DNA from: Xiphias gladius
Taxonomy: Eukaryota; Chordata; Actinopteri; Istiophoriformes; Xiphiidae
Direction: 5' to 3'
Length of the DNA: 64,000 nucleotides
NCBI RefSeq assembly: GCF_016859285.1
Contig: NC_053415.1
Location: forward strand, 19,699,501-19,763,500
The position numbers and the translations under genes were made by a program. Of the stretch, positions 34,207-46,685 are shown piece by piece (position 1 is the stretch's first letter; each line of letters begins with the position of its first letter). The notes below the pieces were generated by a model. It saw only the letters and a program-made list of their open reading frames with translations, did no database searches and had not been told where the DNA came from.

Positions 34207-37065
34207 ATGAAGCGGATGAAAGGAGCTGAGGAGGGCAGCAACAGCTCTCCCAGTAAGAGCCCACCAGAGGCTTGCAAGAAGGTTCGCAAGCAGGTGAGCG
34301 AGGAGTCGGCGGCAGCGGTGGCCAGTGAGTCGCCGGACAGTGACTGGGCGCGGCTGCCGCAGGAGCTCCTGCTCCACGTGTTCCAGTACCTTCCACTGCT
34401 GGACCGGGCTTATGCCTCTCAGGTGTGTCGCCGGTGGAACCAGGCTTTCCACATGCCTGAGCTGTGGAGATGCTTTGAGTTTGAGCTTAACCAGCCAGCT
34501 AGCTCTTACCTGAAAGCCACGCATCCAGACCTCATCAAGCAGATCATAAAGAGGCACTCTAACCACCTGCAGTACGTCAGCTTCAAGGTGAGAGAGCAAA
34601 AGCAGTCGTGTCCGTGCGGAAATATGCGACACAAGCAGCGTCTTGAACGACGGCTGACATAATTCCCCAGCACCATCTGGTTTAAAAATAGTGTTTTTAC
34701 ATTCCTGACATTATATTCAATCTTTGTTTATACTTGCCAGGTGGACAGTAGTACAGAGTCTGCAGAGGCAGCATGCGACATTCTTTCACAGTTGGTGAAC
34801 TGCTCACTCAAGACCTTGGGGCTCATCTCTACAGCCAGGCCCAGTTTCATGGAGGTGCCAAAGGTATAATTAACATAAGCTCAAGGGTTGTGGGTCTTTT
34901 AGAGTATCCTGTTCTTCAGATTTATAAGGCAAGTCAAAGGAATTCTTGTTGTTATGGTGTACATTCGCATTTAATTATACAAAGCTAATGATTTTCCATC
35001 GTGATATCTTTTAACTTTGGCTGAGCGCGTTTGTGGACAGGATCGTTTTTTGTATTCTCGTCTTATCTGAGGATGGGGCTGAAAAGCAGTGTCTGTTCTC
35101 ATGCATGGCCAAGGTCAAATTTCTAACTAGTTCCACTGCCTCAGACGGACACAGGATGTCTTATTTTGTCCTTTGCCCTGCACACTGAGATCTCTCCCAT
35201 CACAGCTCTCACCAGCTTGAAACTTTTTACACATATTGTACAAGTGTAGTTTCTGTGTTCCACGTTCTGCAGATCCCAGTCTTTAGGATTCTGTTTCTAA
35301 GGACATTATAAACCTGCAGAGACTCCGTACGCCCAAGGTATTATCGGTTACAGTAGAAAGCGTTGCACCTGGGTTTTCTCACACATCTTACGCCAATAAT
35401 ATTTTTGTGCTGTTGTTTCATTTTTGGCCAACAAAAACAGTACAGAAAATATTGTACAAATAAATGCTGTTTGCCACTGTAATTTGCTGGCTTAATCAAG
35501 GAGACACATCATTAGATCCGCAGAGATGATGAACGAGGGAGGGAGAGAGCGTTAAGTTGTGCCAGCAGGACCCACACAAGGGGTGTGGATCCTAAATGCT
35601 ACCAAAAGCTGAGGCCTGGTTGCCATCTTGGTAGCCACTTCTAAAATGTGCTGTCAGCCTCTGAATGCTTAATAATTCAATGCGCCATCTTTGTCCTTCC
35701 ACAGTCTCATTTCATCTCAGCTTTGACCGTGGTGTTTGTCAACTCTAAGTCGCTGTCTTCGCTGAAGATTGACGACACGCCAGTTGATGATCCGTCTCTG
35801 AAGGTGCTGGTGGCCAACAACAGTGACACCCTGAAACTTCTGAAGATGAGCAGCTGCCCTCACGTCTCTCCAGCAGGTACAGGGACTCCTGTAGCTTTTT
35901 CAGTGCTGAACATCGGAGGAAGCAGTTCTGTCACGCTTTTCGTTTTTTGTTTTTTTTCCCCCTTATGGTTGTTGGATAATATCAAAACTAAATTTTTTCA
36001 ATCTAAGTCTGTTTTGAACTTTTAATCAAATGCTTTTGATTTCCTATTTTGAGTCACAAGGCTGTAAGTGTTTTCCATTCCATATTAAGACACTCATTTT
36101 TTTGTCTGCCCTCATACAATGTTGTCTTTTTTTATGTGGTGGACTGGCAGACATTGCATGTTATTATGAATTAACTATTATGTGGTCTCCCTGTTTCTCC
36201 CTCTTACATACATTTTCCTGGAACTGTTTTAAATGGTCAGCTATGATAATCACGGCTGACTCAACTGCAGTTTCTGCAAATATAGTGGATGTTTTTGTGA
36301 GAAATAATTTTTTTTTCCCCCTTCCTGTTAATGGCCATAGGTTTTAAGGAATTCTGTGATTTATTGGAGATTAAAAACTGGATTTGATGATGTTTTTAAA
36401 AGCACAATCTGTCCATATTTTTAGGAATCCTGTGTGTGGCAGACCAGTGTCACGGGCTGAGAGAGCTAGCACTGAACTACCACCTCTTGAGCGATGAACT
36501 CCTGCTGGCCCTCTCCTCGGAGAAACACGTCCACCTGGAACACTTGCGTATCGATGTGGTCAGCGAGAACCCTGGCCAGCACTTCCACACCATCAAAAAG
36601 AGCAGCTGGGATGCAATGATGCGGCACTCGCCCAAATTCAACCTGGTCATGTACTTTTTCCTCTATGAGGACGAGTTTGGCCCTTTCTTTAACGAGGAGA
36701 TCCCTGTCACACACCTCTACTTCGGCCGCTCAGTCAGCAAGGAGGTCTTGGGCCGCGTTGGCCTCCACTGCCCCCGTCTGGTGGAGCTGGTGGTGTGCGC
36801 CAATGGCCTGCGTCCTCTGGATGAGGAACTGATCCGCATTGCAAAGCACTGCACCCAGTTGTCAGCCATCGGCCTGGGCGAGTGCGAAGTTTCCTGCAGC
36901 GCTTTTGTGGAGTTTGTCAAGATGTGTGGCCGGAGGCTGTCTCAGCTGTCCATCATGGAGGAGGTGCTGATTCCTGATCACAAATACTCCCTGGATGAGA
37001 TTCACTGGGAGGTTTCAAAGCACCTGGGCCGAGTCTGGTTCCCGGACATGATGCCGACCTGGTAA
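34207..37065 (+). CDS. fbxl3: FBXL3, F-box/LRR protein that targets cryptochromes, 438 aa
   Basis: FBXL3 is the substrate receptor of an SCF ubiquitin ligase that degrades CRY1/CRY2 and sets circadian period. Coding exons are 34207-34587, 34741-34863, 35705-35876 and 36425-37065. Their sum is 1,317 nt with a closed frame and TAA at 37063-37065. The start ATG follows the acceptor by one base and opens [10 protein letters not shown], as in vertebrate FBXL3. Residues 1-45 are a Ser/Lys/Glu-rich tail with a basic KKVRK patch. The F-box is at about 47-90 ([29 protein letters not shown]), and the rest is leucine-rich repeats. The C terminus [10 protein letters not shown] is preserved; its last Trp enters the FAD pocket of CRY2 in the known mammalian complex. 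Human FBXL3 has 428 aa; the extra ten lie in the N-terminal tail. Confidence 0.97.
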
Positions 37066-38312
37066 AGTAAAGCCAGCGAGGAGCTCTGTACATCAAGTAT
37101 GTGGTGTAAAACGGTCATGGTCTCCATGTTTGCACTGAAAAGCCTTTAAATGCTCAGCGGTAGTGGAGAGTTTGGTGCCAACATGGAGAGCATAAACTTA
37201 TAATGTGGCACCCAACTGCTACACAACGTTATCATGTAATGCAAACACCACAAAAATCTCTGCTTGGTAGCTTCTGGACTGTGGCACCCTGCTTGGTCTA
37301 ATGCGGAGACAGAACTGGGCAGGCTGGCTTTTTCACTGAACAATCAGCACACAGATCAGTGGCAGTGCAGGTAGAAATATTTGACTAACAAAGCAATGTT
37401 TTTATAACTGCAAACTAAGTTATACTGACATTGTAGCTTGGTTCTGATAATCTATATTATGAGAGGTGTGTGTGTGTGTACGTGTGTGTGCGTGTGTGCG
37501 TTTAATGTTTGTTTTTTTTAACATTGTGGAGTAATTTGTGGACAATTACGTGCACAATTGCATGTTGTTACACTACCACTCGGCCTACTTCAGTCCAGTC
37601 TGAGATAGCAGCTCTGCACTCTGTAACACAATATGGCATTGGAGGTTTCCAAATGGCTGCAATGTTATTTGCATATAGGATGTGTTTGGAGGTGTAGTAG
37701 TTGAGGGTGGGTTCACTTTTGCAGAGGAGCGCCTGGGTCCCTCACCTCATTTTAAGCAAATTTAAAATACAAGGAGCAGCGGTGGTGTTGACGACACCTT
37801 GCTTTTCCTCCTCGCCCGGGGAGAAGGAGAAGAAGAAGAAAACATGATGGTTGAAAATGTTAGAAGTCAGCCAGGAGAGAGAGAGAAATGTGTATATAGG
37901 TCTCTATATTTGTGATGTGAAGGTGTACAATGTTGATTGATGTCATGGATTTTTATTTTCTCCAAGTTATGCAAGGTATGATATTTCTTTCCTGCATAGT
38001 GCATCAATTGGCTTGAGAAATTAATTTCTGTGTTTTATTAAGAAAGTTTCTGTACAGTCATATATTTCCTAAGCACCTTATATGAATACCAAATAATTGT
38101 TTGGGCAAACCAAGTTCTTCTACCCTAATGAAAGAAAGGAAATCAGCTTTATAATGCTCCAGTTGGTCTTAGTTGGACCCAGATCTTAATGCTGATTATT
38201 TACGCTGTACCGGGCTTCTGATAAGTCAGATGCCAAGGACGGTATATTGAAGTGATGAAGCTGTAATTACTGATTTTAAAAAAGCAACAAATGATTCTAT
38301 GTGTGTGTGTAC

Positions 38313-38317
<5 letters not shown>

Positions 38318-38372
<55 letters not shown>

Positions 38373-38386
38373 ATATAATATATATA
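38318..38386. repeat. (TA)n microsatellite, about 70 bases
   Basis: Almost pure alternating TA with three AATA interruptions, preceded by a short GT run. Likely polymorphic, and able to form a hairpin if transcribed within the FBXL3 3'UTR. Confidence 0.9.
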
Positions 38387-40404
38387 ACAGTGCACATACA
38401 TGTCTGAATTTGGAGGTAGATGTTGGATAATTCTCCAACCTTCATACTCAAATTGCTCTGTAATCATTCAACAATAGGCTAGTCTCTGCAGCTAGTAGCT
38501 TACAATGCAGGCTGAGAATGCAAAACTAACCCCTTGTGTCTCTCAGGTGCATTATATAAATATATTTCCTATATAGGTTTCATTTGTATCTTCTGCTATT
38601 TGCCTGTTCAAGCTCTAAACCTGTTGTGAGTATCTGCCCCGCCTACCAGCCCATGTTTGCTCTGTATCATGTTATCACATCATACATGCAGGAAAGGAAG
38701 CAGTATTCATATTTTCATTACAAACACCTTCTTTGCAGATTATATTAGTGCTCCTGTCGCCAGCATCCATTCGTTTCATTCAAAAGAGATTTGGCAAGTC
38801 AGATGAAACAAACTTTTTTTTTTCCTTTAAGAAGGAAGTCAAATGCATCTGTATATAAAACGCTGTGTGTTTGATTATTATGAATAGAAATTTACTTATT
38901 TCTTTATTTCACCCTCTGTCAGGGTTTGAAGTTTCCTTAACAGCTTGTGTCTTTTATAAAACCAGAGTGCGAGTTATCCTTTACTAGATGGATCTTTTTC
39001 ATACTTAAGTCACTAGAGAAGATAAGCTGTGTAATTTATTGATATGGATACTGCTTTTGTAATTAATTTGTGTTTTTCACTTGTACTAAAAAAAAGCAAT
39101 CATCATAACCAGCAAGCAGACCAGCAGCAAGATTAGATTTATTGGTTTTCCACCTCTGTCACAATGGTTTTGTTGCATGCAGATGGTTCAAAAGTGTTAT
39201 GTCCACTACTATACAGTTTTAATAATTTATCAACACATTGGAGAGCTCTTAACAAGGAAGCGCCGCACTCAATGTAGAGAATTTAACCCTGCACCCATTC
39301 TGCAGAGGAAGGCCATCACTTTCGTCTTAAACTGTGTGAAAGACGATTCATTTTCCAGCAGCTCAATGGCACTAAAAATGTATGAAATTGTACAAACCCT
39401 GGTTGTAATTGAGTAGAGTAAAGAAGTGCAGATTTACGTGGCCTCCTACTGATCATCTTTAGGAAAATTTGAGAAACATGAAACATCAAAGGACATTTAA
39501 CCAGAGCTGGAATAACATAGATTGTTAAAAATCCGTAGAAACAAGTGGAAAGCACCTCAGATATAGAGAAAAATAAATTTGCAAAATCACAATCAAACCT
39601 TTTGACTTATGAAAGTGTATGTTATTAAAAACTACATATTTGAGTTTAAGAGATAATTTGGCAAAATATATATATTTTTATAAAAACTTAATCGGTTTTG
39701 GACAAACTTTTGGACGTCACTGTATGTCAATACAATCTGTGTACAACCCAGATTTTGATTTATTTTTCTGCCGGTCTTCATTCCTTTTATTCACCATTTT
39801 CATGTAGACATTTCATGTAGCCAAACAGTGAGGTAAACTGAGACTGAGACACTTAATTGCAGGAAGTGCGGATGCTTTTTAGTAGTATTTGATTGAACTA
39901 ACATAGTCTATTGATAGTATTGGTCTCTGATCACTGAAATAGATACCTGTGCTGATTCTCTGTGCTCATGTACATTAGCGTCTCGACGGTACAGTAACAT
40001 ATCAACTGGATATTTTTCATAATTTGTGCAGTGCATTTAACAGTGGCCACGACAGCAGCTCCAAAGTGAAGGCTGTGTCTGGATTTAATCATTTTCCTGT
40101 TGTCTCTGACTTTTATTAGCAAATTCAGCTGGATGAGTTAAACATGTTTCACATAAATGCAGATTAAGAGGGACAATTACTTTATCTTTCATCATAACTC
40201 CACCTCTTGTCAGTAATTGTCATTTTAACCTCATTGGTCCAGAGAGTCCTCCAGTAAGTAAACTCCTCTCCGGAGTAAACTGGGGTTGACAGTGCTGTCC
40301 TTTAGATTTGCTTCTGTATGGCAAATTGCTTTGTCTACTTTGCTTTACTGGTCACCTGTCTTGAAATCAAAATTATTGTTTTGGATATGTGATCTTACAC
40401 CCGT

Positions 40405-40410
40405 AATAAA
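40405..40410 (+). terminator. Polyadenylation signal AATAAA, distal FBXL3 candidate
   Basis: CCGTAATAAAAAC followed by ATGTGTGAATGTATG, a GU-rich downstream element of the usual kind. Confidence 0.45.
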
Positions 40411-40498
40411 AACAAATGTGTGAATGTATGCTCTGCATCTGTCATTTCATTATATATTTTGAACATTACAGTACATCAGAGTGCATATGATTAGCTCC

Positions 40499-40502
<4 letters not shown>

Positions 40503-40529
<27 letters not shown>
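40503..40529. repeat. Poly-A tract, 27 bases
   Basis: An uninterrupted A-run about 90 bases after the distal FBXL3 polyadenylation signal. It could be a retroposed tail or a simple repeat. Confidence 0.85.
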
Positions 40530-40531
<2 letters not shown>

Positions 40532-41393
40532 ACGAATGCATGGGTAAAAAATTTTTTGAAAAACGTTGAGTTGTTATGATATTTAACAGGTAAAAAGATG
40601 AAAATCGATAGTTGCTCTAAACATATGAATACATAACATTGTGGAGCCTGATGTGGTGATTAATTTACACTGTATCAATATGATCCAATATGATATCCAT
40701 GTAGATTTACAATAACTGAAGGTAATTTTTTTTTTTACCCTAGGTCCAGAAATCGGGGAAATTTGTGCTGAAATACTAACGTGTGAAACACAGTCCTCCC
40801 GTGATTTGCGATTCTTTGTCGGCATTTATCAGTCATCTCAGAAAATCTTGCTTGGAAACGGGCTCAGTGATTGACTTAAATAGTCCCTCCTGAGAGTATG
40901 ACATGGGATGATTATGGTTATGATATTAATGACACTCAAGACAAATCCAGGGAAAGTACTTTTCTTTCCTTTAGGTGTGGTTGTGGGGAAAATTAATATA
41001 ACTAAATGGCATGTACTTTCTTTCTGTATATGAAACAGCTGCATTCTGGAAAATGTTTTTCTCCAATTAACACTTTTAAAAAGCTGCATTGTCTAAATAT
41101 TCGCATATCTTCTAGATCCGGTTTACAGTATTTAAGCTCCTGCTAAGGGTTAGGAAAGCATTCGAGCTGTCCCCAACCATGGTGCACGAAAGATGACTTT
41201 CAACACAGACTATCATCCCATCCCAAAAATACAAAGAGTAACCCAACGCTTTGCTGAGATTTCCTGCTTCAAGAAATTTAATAGATACAGGTTCTGATCA
41301 CACCCCTGATGAAAACAGTACAAAGGGTCCATTCAGTTGCTGTTCTGGAGATCATATCGCTTGTTCTTCATCAGCAGGTGGAGTTTATTAGTC
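40530..41393. other. Convergent intergenic gap between FBXL3 and CLN5
   Basis: AT-rich sequence without a gene. Reading frames here are short and unrelated to known families. It separates the 3' ends of two convergent genes. Confidence 0.6.
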
Positions 41394-41399
41394 CAGTTA
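41394..41399 (-). terminator. Candidate CLN5 polyadenylation signal
   Basis: TTTATT on the + strand gives AATAAA on the - strand, about 630 bases after the CLN5 stop. Other AT-rich hexamers lie nearby, so confidence is limited. Confidence 0.35.
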
Positions 41400-41817
41400 T
41401 GGAATTGTAGATTTCCACGTTTTTTTCTGAGCACCTCGCACACAAGGACTCCTTGTCCATGTCGGCTTAAAATTTGAGGGTTCAAATGCAGCAACGCACC
41501 AACAAAGGCGGGGACGAAGAAGACTGCAAGCTTAACAAACACGGATGTAAACAAATCACAATTTAAAACATTCAAAACATGAGCTTTGCAAATGTTTTAT
41601 GGAGGAAGGAATTCGCAGTAAACATGTTTGTTCGGCCTCAAGGACACATTTTGGTGAGAAACACTGAATGATAACACAAGGTTTTGTTCGTTTACAAGAA
41701 AAACTGCAGATGGCACTTCTAACTCAGCAACTTCATGTGATATGATCTGGACCTGATGGTCAGATTGTTCTCTCGAATGCTGTTCTCGTGGTCAAAAATT
41801 AACGTTTGAACGTCAAC

Positions 41818-42019
41818 AAATATTTTGATAATCGATTAATCATTTATGTCATTTATCAAACAAAAACGACAAACATTCACTGATTTCAGCTTCTCCAATG
41901 TATGATGATGCCCGAGCGATTTTCTGCTTTTGCTGCTTTTTAATTACTGCCAATATACTTAGCTTTTGGATGATCAATGAATCGACTGGCTAATCATTTA
42001 TGAAACTAATTGTGGTGCA
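41818..42019. mobile_element. ACGATTAGT-type element, partial copy 3, in the CLN5 3'UTR
   Basis: Contains GATAATCGATTAATCATTTA, ACGACAAACATTCACTGATT, TTCAGCTTCTCCAATGTATG and near the end TCGACTGGCTAATCATTTAT, matching copy 2. It ends about ten bases from the CLN5 stop codon, so the first part of the CLN5 3'UTR would be made of this repeat. Confidence 0.65.
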
Positions 42020-42028
42020 AGTTGGATG

Positions 42029-45000
42029 TTAAGGCAAAGGCACCTCTTCATATGTAATCTGCACATAGGGAGGTTTCATTGGCAAATGCCAGTACTCAAA
42101 GTTGTAGTAGAGGTAAAAGCTCTTGTCCAGAACGACCTTTTTATAAGCCTCCAGCAGACTGATGGCAAAGTCTAGGAATGACTGGTGCGGCCTGAATGTG
42201 TGGTAAAATTTACGGATGTCCGCCGCCAGATTCTTCAGAGCAGGCTGTCCGAATATGGCGCTGTCGTTGCCGAGGTATGTGGGCTCACCGCTGTACAGGT
42301 AGATCTTGGTGTAGTTGGTTTGTGATCTACTGGACAGTTTGGCCCCAAGCTCCGTCAGTTTCCCGTATGTGCGGTGGACGAACTGGGAGCAGTCGTACGA
42401 CTCGAACCACACTGTGGCGTTAGGGCTGGGGTCAGAGCGAACTGTCCATGTCTCGTAATAGATCCCAGTCTCGTTGTCGTCTTGGACCCACTGGGCTATG
42501 TCACTGAACTGGCTCCCTGAAGGAAGAAAGGAAAACTAGTTTAATACCAGAAATGCCAAGTGTCAATTAGGAATCAATAAAATATCCCTCGGGGTGTGTA
42601 AATGTAATTTTTTTGGACTGAGTTTGAACAATTCATAATTCTGGATTGTAGAGAAATTGTGTCAATACAAACAGCGATGGTGACAGAGCAGCATTTGAAA
42701 GCTGAATTATCCAGTCATCCATCGAATATCTACATCTACCCCGCTTTTTCCTGGACCATGGGAAGTGTTGTAGCTGTTCTCAGTGGGCAGCGGGGGAAAG
42801 GCACAGGAGCCACCAGGGACAGATTATCAGTCACACCCCCTGAGCTGCATGTTTTGGGCCTTGGGAGGGAACCAGAGTCTCCTGATGCCCTCTTGCTGTT
42901 AGACTTAACTATTACGTCTCCAAAAGAGTAAACTTTTTTTTCTAAGATTCTAAAATGCAAAACAGGCATTAAACTGATTGCCTTGGTCTGTGGACAATTT
43001 CCCATATTCCAAAAGAGGATCATTCAAACATTAATGAACATCATCCGCGCATAAAGAACTAAGATTTTTGCGACCGCCCGCAGTTATAACTTTTAAATGC
43101 CGATGATTTCGAGCACTAGCAGTCATAGTTCAATAGCCAGATTAAATACAGCACCATCATATACCTCCAAGGTCAAAGACCTTTTCAGCATCTAATTCTA
43201 GGATGACAGGCTGAGCTGCATTATTTCGTAGCGGTGAGATATTCTCAGCTCCGCAACTACATTTCAGTGGATAATGTCATTTTAATCTGACACTGAAAAC
43301 ATCTGAATGAATGAAAATAATCTACACAGACGATAATGCTCACACATACAGCTTTAGCCTTCAAAAGGAAAATGCAGGTATTTTTCTTTAGTTCTTTTCT
43401 TTCTTATATCCAACAGAATGTTCGTCTGTCTTTCAATACTCTCTGACTTCTCTACCCTGTCTTTGGTGCTCCGCCCCAAGCCTTCCTAGAAAAGATGGAA
43501 ATCTTTAAAATAGGTCACAAAAATACAGTTTCAATTTCTTCAAAGGCCTGAGTCATTTCTTAAAAACAGCTGGGCACTGTATTGTTTAGCAAATGTATCT
43601 CAAATACGAGCAAGCAGTGCACTCGTTGGGGACTATTTTCAGCTGCGGATTCACACGCATTTGTTCAAAAACAAATCCCCTCATATTCATATTTCCTGTT
43701 GGCCTCTATGAGCAAGGACGCAAGATTGCACATGTGAAGTCTCACCAGTTATTTCTCCTATTTTCTCCAAGGTGCCATTTTGCGACCAGTGTAAGTCATC
43801 GATGCCTTCAAAGAAGCAGGCAGCTCCCTGGTTGCACCAGAAAGGTGCATACACCTCGGGTCTGAGGTGAGGGAAGGTGCAGTTACCGAGCTGAAACAGC
43901 TCATACCACTCCATGGTGTAGTTGGCCCCCGTCTCTGAACTGCTGAAGCCAATGGCATCATGCATGATATGCTGTGAACCAAACAGAAACATTACAATGG
44001 CTCCCTCTGTGTGTGGATATGGGGGAAGTGTTTGCAGCTGTGCTTCTATGAATAAATACAGTCCTATTATATTGAATTACATTTCTGTGTCTGAAAGTTT
44101 CACCATCTACACACAGCTGCAACTCAGTCGTTCCGTCATCTCAATTTCAGGGAATATAATTATCAACAACACAAAGAATATCTGCCCCAATGATGGATAC
44201 TGTATCCCATGGGGACTACATTTAGTTTTAAATATTTTAACCTATTATTTTCACTGACAAAATCTGCAGTTTACCAGTTATGGACTATGATGAACAGAGT
44301 GGAGATGACTATATTTATGCATGAGAAACTAACTGAAAATTATGAAACTGGATTACATGCAGTAAAAGTGATTGATTTTTTTCTGTTTTTATTTTTGGAG
44401 TTTAATCAGAACTACTAATAAAAATCACAACAATATTCATAGAAACGACCGTAAAAATGTACAATCAAGACACTATCTTTGCGATAAAGTTGTACAGGAT
44501 GTCTTTTCTTTTAAAGTTTATTCGAACTACAATCTATTCCAATACATATTTTTTTCATTGATTTTTTTAAAAGTCGTTTTGTTTTTTCTCATTGACTTAT
44601 TTCAATTTATTTTATTTTATTGTTATTATTACTATTTCTATATTTTTTCTCACTTAATTATTTCCAGCATGTGCTACTCTGGGGTATTTTTTGTATTTTG
44701 TTTTAAATGATGTTTGCCTTTATGCTGTTGCTAATTACTACACAAATTGTGTTTTTGTATTCAAACCTTTATCCCATTGCATTTTTCATGAGCCTGACAA
44801 AGATCTGGGGGAAAAACCCCACTACTGTCAGTGTTAAGGAAAGATCCTCAAATATGTTTTTATGGCCTTAGTGTGCAGTCTCTGCCCCAAACACTTTTGG
44901 TTTGTTTTTCCAATCTCATTCACACTTTGTTTTATTTATTTATTTTTTCCACAACTCAGTAATGAATCCAAAACTCAACTATTATTTAACAGAAAGTGTC

Positions 45001-46685
45001 TTCAACAGCATCACCAAGAGGACTGATGTACTTACAAATTTCCCCAGCAATTCTCCGTACTTGAATTCCCACACAGGTGTTTGCAGCCGATAAACTGAGA
45101 TTACATCGGTGTCTCTCATGTAGGGGATTCGTCCATCCCGGTCTCCGGTGGGGCAGAACGGGTAGAAAGCTTCACAGTAAGAGTCCACAGCAGGGCGGCG
45201 ATCGAACCGTCTGGGGAAGACATGACAAATGCACTGCAGACCATGCCAGCATCAAGGAGAGGTTTATACCCCTACGGAAGCTTTTCTGTAGCAATTCCTT
45301 TTGCTCACACTAATAATGAAACACTTTCCTCAATATTACATGAATAAACCATGAATAAATCCCTAGAGTTCCTATGAATCAAAAAGTCACAATCTCTGCT
45401 GTTATCTACGCACTTTATCTGACTTCAAATGCACAATTATTATTGCTCTCACTTTTTGACACATACTTTAGATGTTTTTAAGGTTTTTCTGGTTTTTATA
45501 CTCTGGTCCTGAGGAAAAAAGAAAAGCTGTACACTCGGTTGGCAGTTTATTAGGTACACCTTGCTAAAACTAATGCAGTCGAAGGCAATAAATAAATAAA
45601 AACAATTAATAAAATTAATAAATCCTCCCTCTGTGACAGTTATATTGTTCAGTTTCTGTTAAAACTGTCTTTAGAGATATGGTGATTCAACCGTATGGTT
45701 TTAGCAAGGGATATCCAATTAAAGTGGCACCTTAGCATAGTGTATCTTATGGTTGAAATAACAAATAAACTTAAACTTCTACATCAGATGGGGATGAACT
45801 TTAACACTCAAATGTTACACTTTGGTACTGATACCTATTAGAAAGTCGATTTTTTTTCCCCCGTATGGACATGGTGATAGGGTGTTCATAGATATAAAAA
45901 GTTTTCTGGAGCTGTTTTGCACATTTTTGCTGAGGAACAGACTGTCTCGACACCCACGACAAAGGCTTGGAGGTTAAAAAATTGATAATTTATGGGAAAT
46001 TTAAAAAACATTTCTTATGTAATTTCCGAAATGTTTATGATTGTGCCCTGTGATTTTTTTTTTCTGTTCAATAAAGAATTCCCTGCGTCAATTTGTAGAT
46101 ATCAGGTCTGTCATTAGATTAAAAAAATCATAAATAATATTTCACACCCCTCTAAAATGAGATTTCTTACACGCTCAGAAAGCGAGAGGCTTTCAGAGTC
46201 CAAAGTTTCGAAAGTCACGTGAACGCACCAGCCACAATTTAGCAGTTTGGATCTATCGCAGATCAGTTCAAGGTCTGCTGTTAACTAATCCTTGAACGTG
46301 ACTGCACACACAGCACGTCCGAAATTCACAAAACGCCTGGTTGTAGGGTCAAGGGACGTGTGACACCTGATGTACGGCCGCGTTGGAGTTAAAGCCGAAG
46401 ACAGAAAATTAAATCGTCTCTGCGCCTCGGGACTCCGTCGATCGAAAGCCGAGGACAGGAGCTTCTCCAGCAGTTTTTACTAACTCTCTCCAAACACTGT
46501 CGTTTATTTTCCGCCCGTCACATGCTTTCGACGTTAGAGAGCGTGGAGAAATAAATGGGGAAAAGTGTGGCGTGTTCATACCTGTAGGGAACGGGCCACT
46601 GCTGCCGAACATGATCCCGGAACTGGGCGACGACGTGTAGGGACAGCAGCACGTTCAAACACAGAATAGACTCCGCGGGAGTCAT
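42029..46685 (-). CDS. cln5: CLN5, lysosomal ceroid-lipofuscinosis protein 5 (BMP synthase), 330 aa
   Basis: CLN5 is a soluble lysosomal glycoprotein reported to make bis(monoacylglycero)phosphate by transacylation and to have depalmitoylase activity; loss in humans causes a neuronal ceroid lipofuscinosis. Exons on the - strand are 46685-46582, 45210-45036, 43971-43746 and 42516-42029. They total 993 nt with a closed frame and TAA at 42031-42029. Residues 1 to about 22 ([20 protein letters not shown]) are a signal peptide. Key residues are present: His97 in HIMHDA and Cys211 in YDCSQF, equal to human His166 and Cys280 with the same 69-residue offset. N-glycosylation sequons NYT, NCT, NGT and NET match the human ones. 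The protein ends EEVPLP and lacks the short human tail beyond it. Start chosen because it is the only Met before the signal peptide. Confidence 0.96.
43972..45035 (-). other. CLN5 intron 2
   Basis: A 1.06-kb AT-rich intron. The central part (44300-44700) is dominated by T-rich runs on the + strand. No exon or clear repeat is recognised. Confidence 0.6.
45529..45800. repeat. Dispersed repeat in CLN5 intron 1
   Basis: Starts GTACACTCGGTTGGCAGTTT then ATTAGGTACACCTTGCTAAA, a phrase I recognise as the end of a repeat found very often in fish genomes (reverse: GGTGTACCTAATAAACTG). The family and far boundary are not certain. No coding frame. Confidence 0.6.
46214..46223 (-). promoter_or_regulatory. 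CLEAR-type E-box (TFEB site) in CLN5 intron 1
   Basis: The + strand reads GTCACGTGAA, with the palindromic core TCACGTGA at 46215-46222. It matches nine of ten positions of the CLEAR consensus GTCACGTGAC bound by TFEB/TFE3. It lies about 460 bases downstream of the CLN5 start codon, in the first intron. CLN5 belongs to the lysosomal gene network controlled by TFEB in mammals, so the site fits, though function is inferred. Confidence 0.5.

Larger units (their letters stand above)
37066..40425 (+). other. fbxl3: Long FBXL3 3' untranslated region (inferred)
   Basis: No new gene is visible from the FBXL3 stop to the AATAAA at 40405-40410. Mammalian FBXL3 also has a long 3'UTR. Contents include GT and TA microsatellites (37466-37500; 38318-38386), an additional AATAAA at 39572-39577, and T-rich tracts. 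The true end is uncertain; it could be at the earlier signal. Confidence 0.45.

Noticed and set aside
34189-34632. 147-codon - strand frame
   Set aside because: Antisense shadow of the first FBXL3 coding exon.
39590-39730. Possible Tc1/mariner-like end in the FBXL3 3'UTR
   Set aside because: A phrase TTTGGACAAACTTTTGGACG resembles such ends only loosely and no partner end was found.
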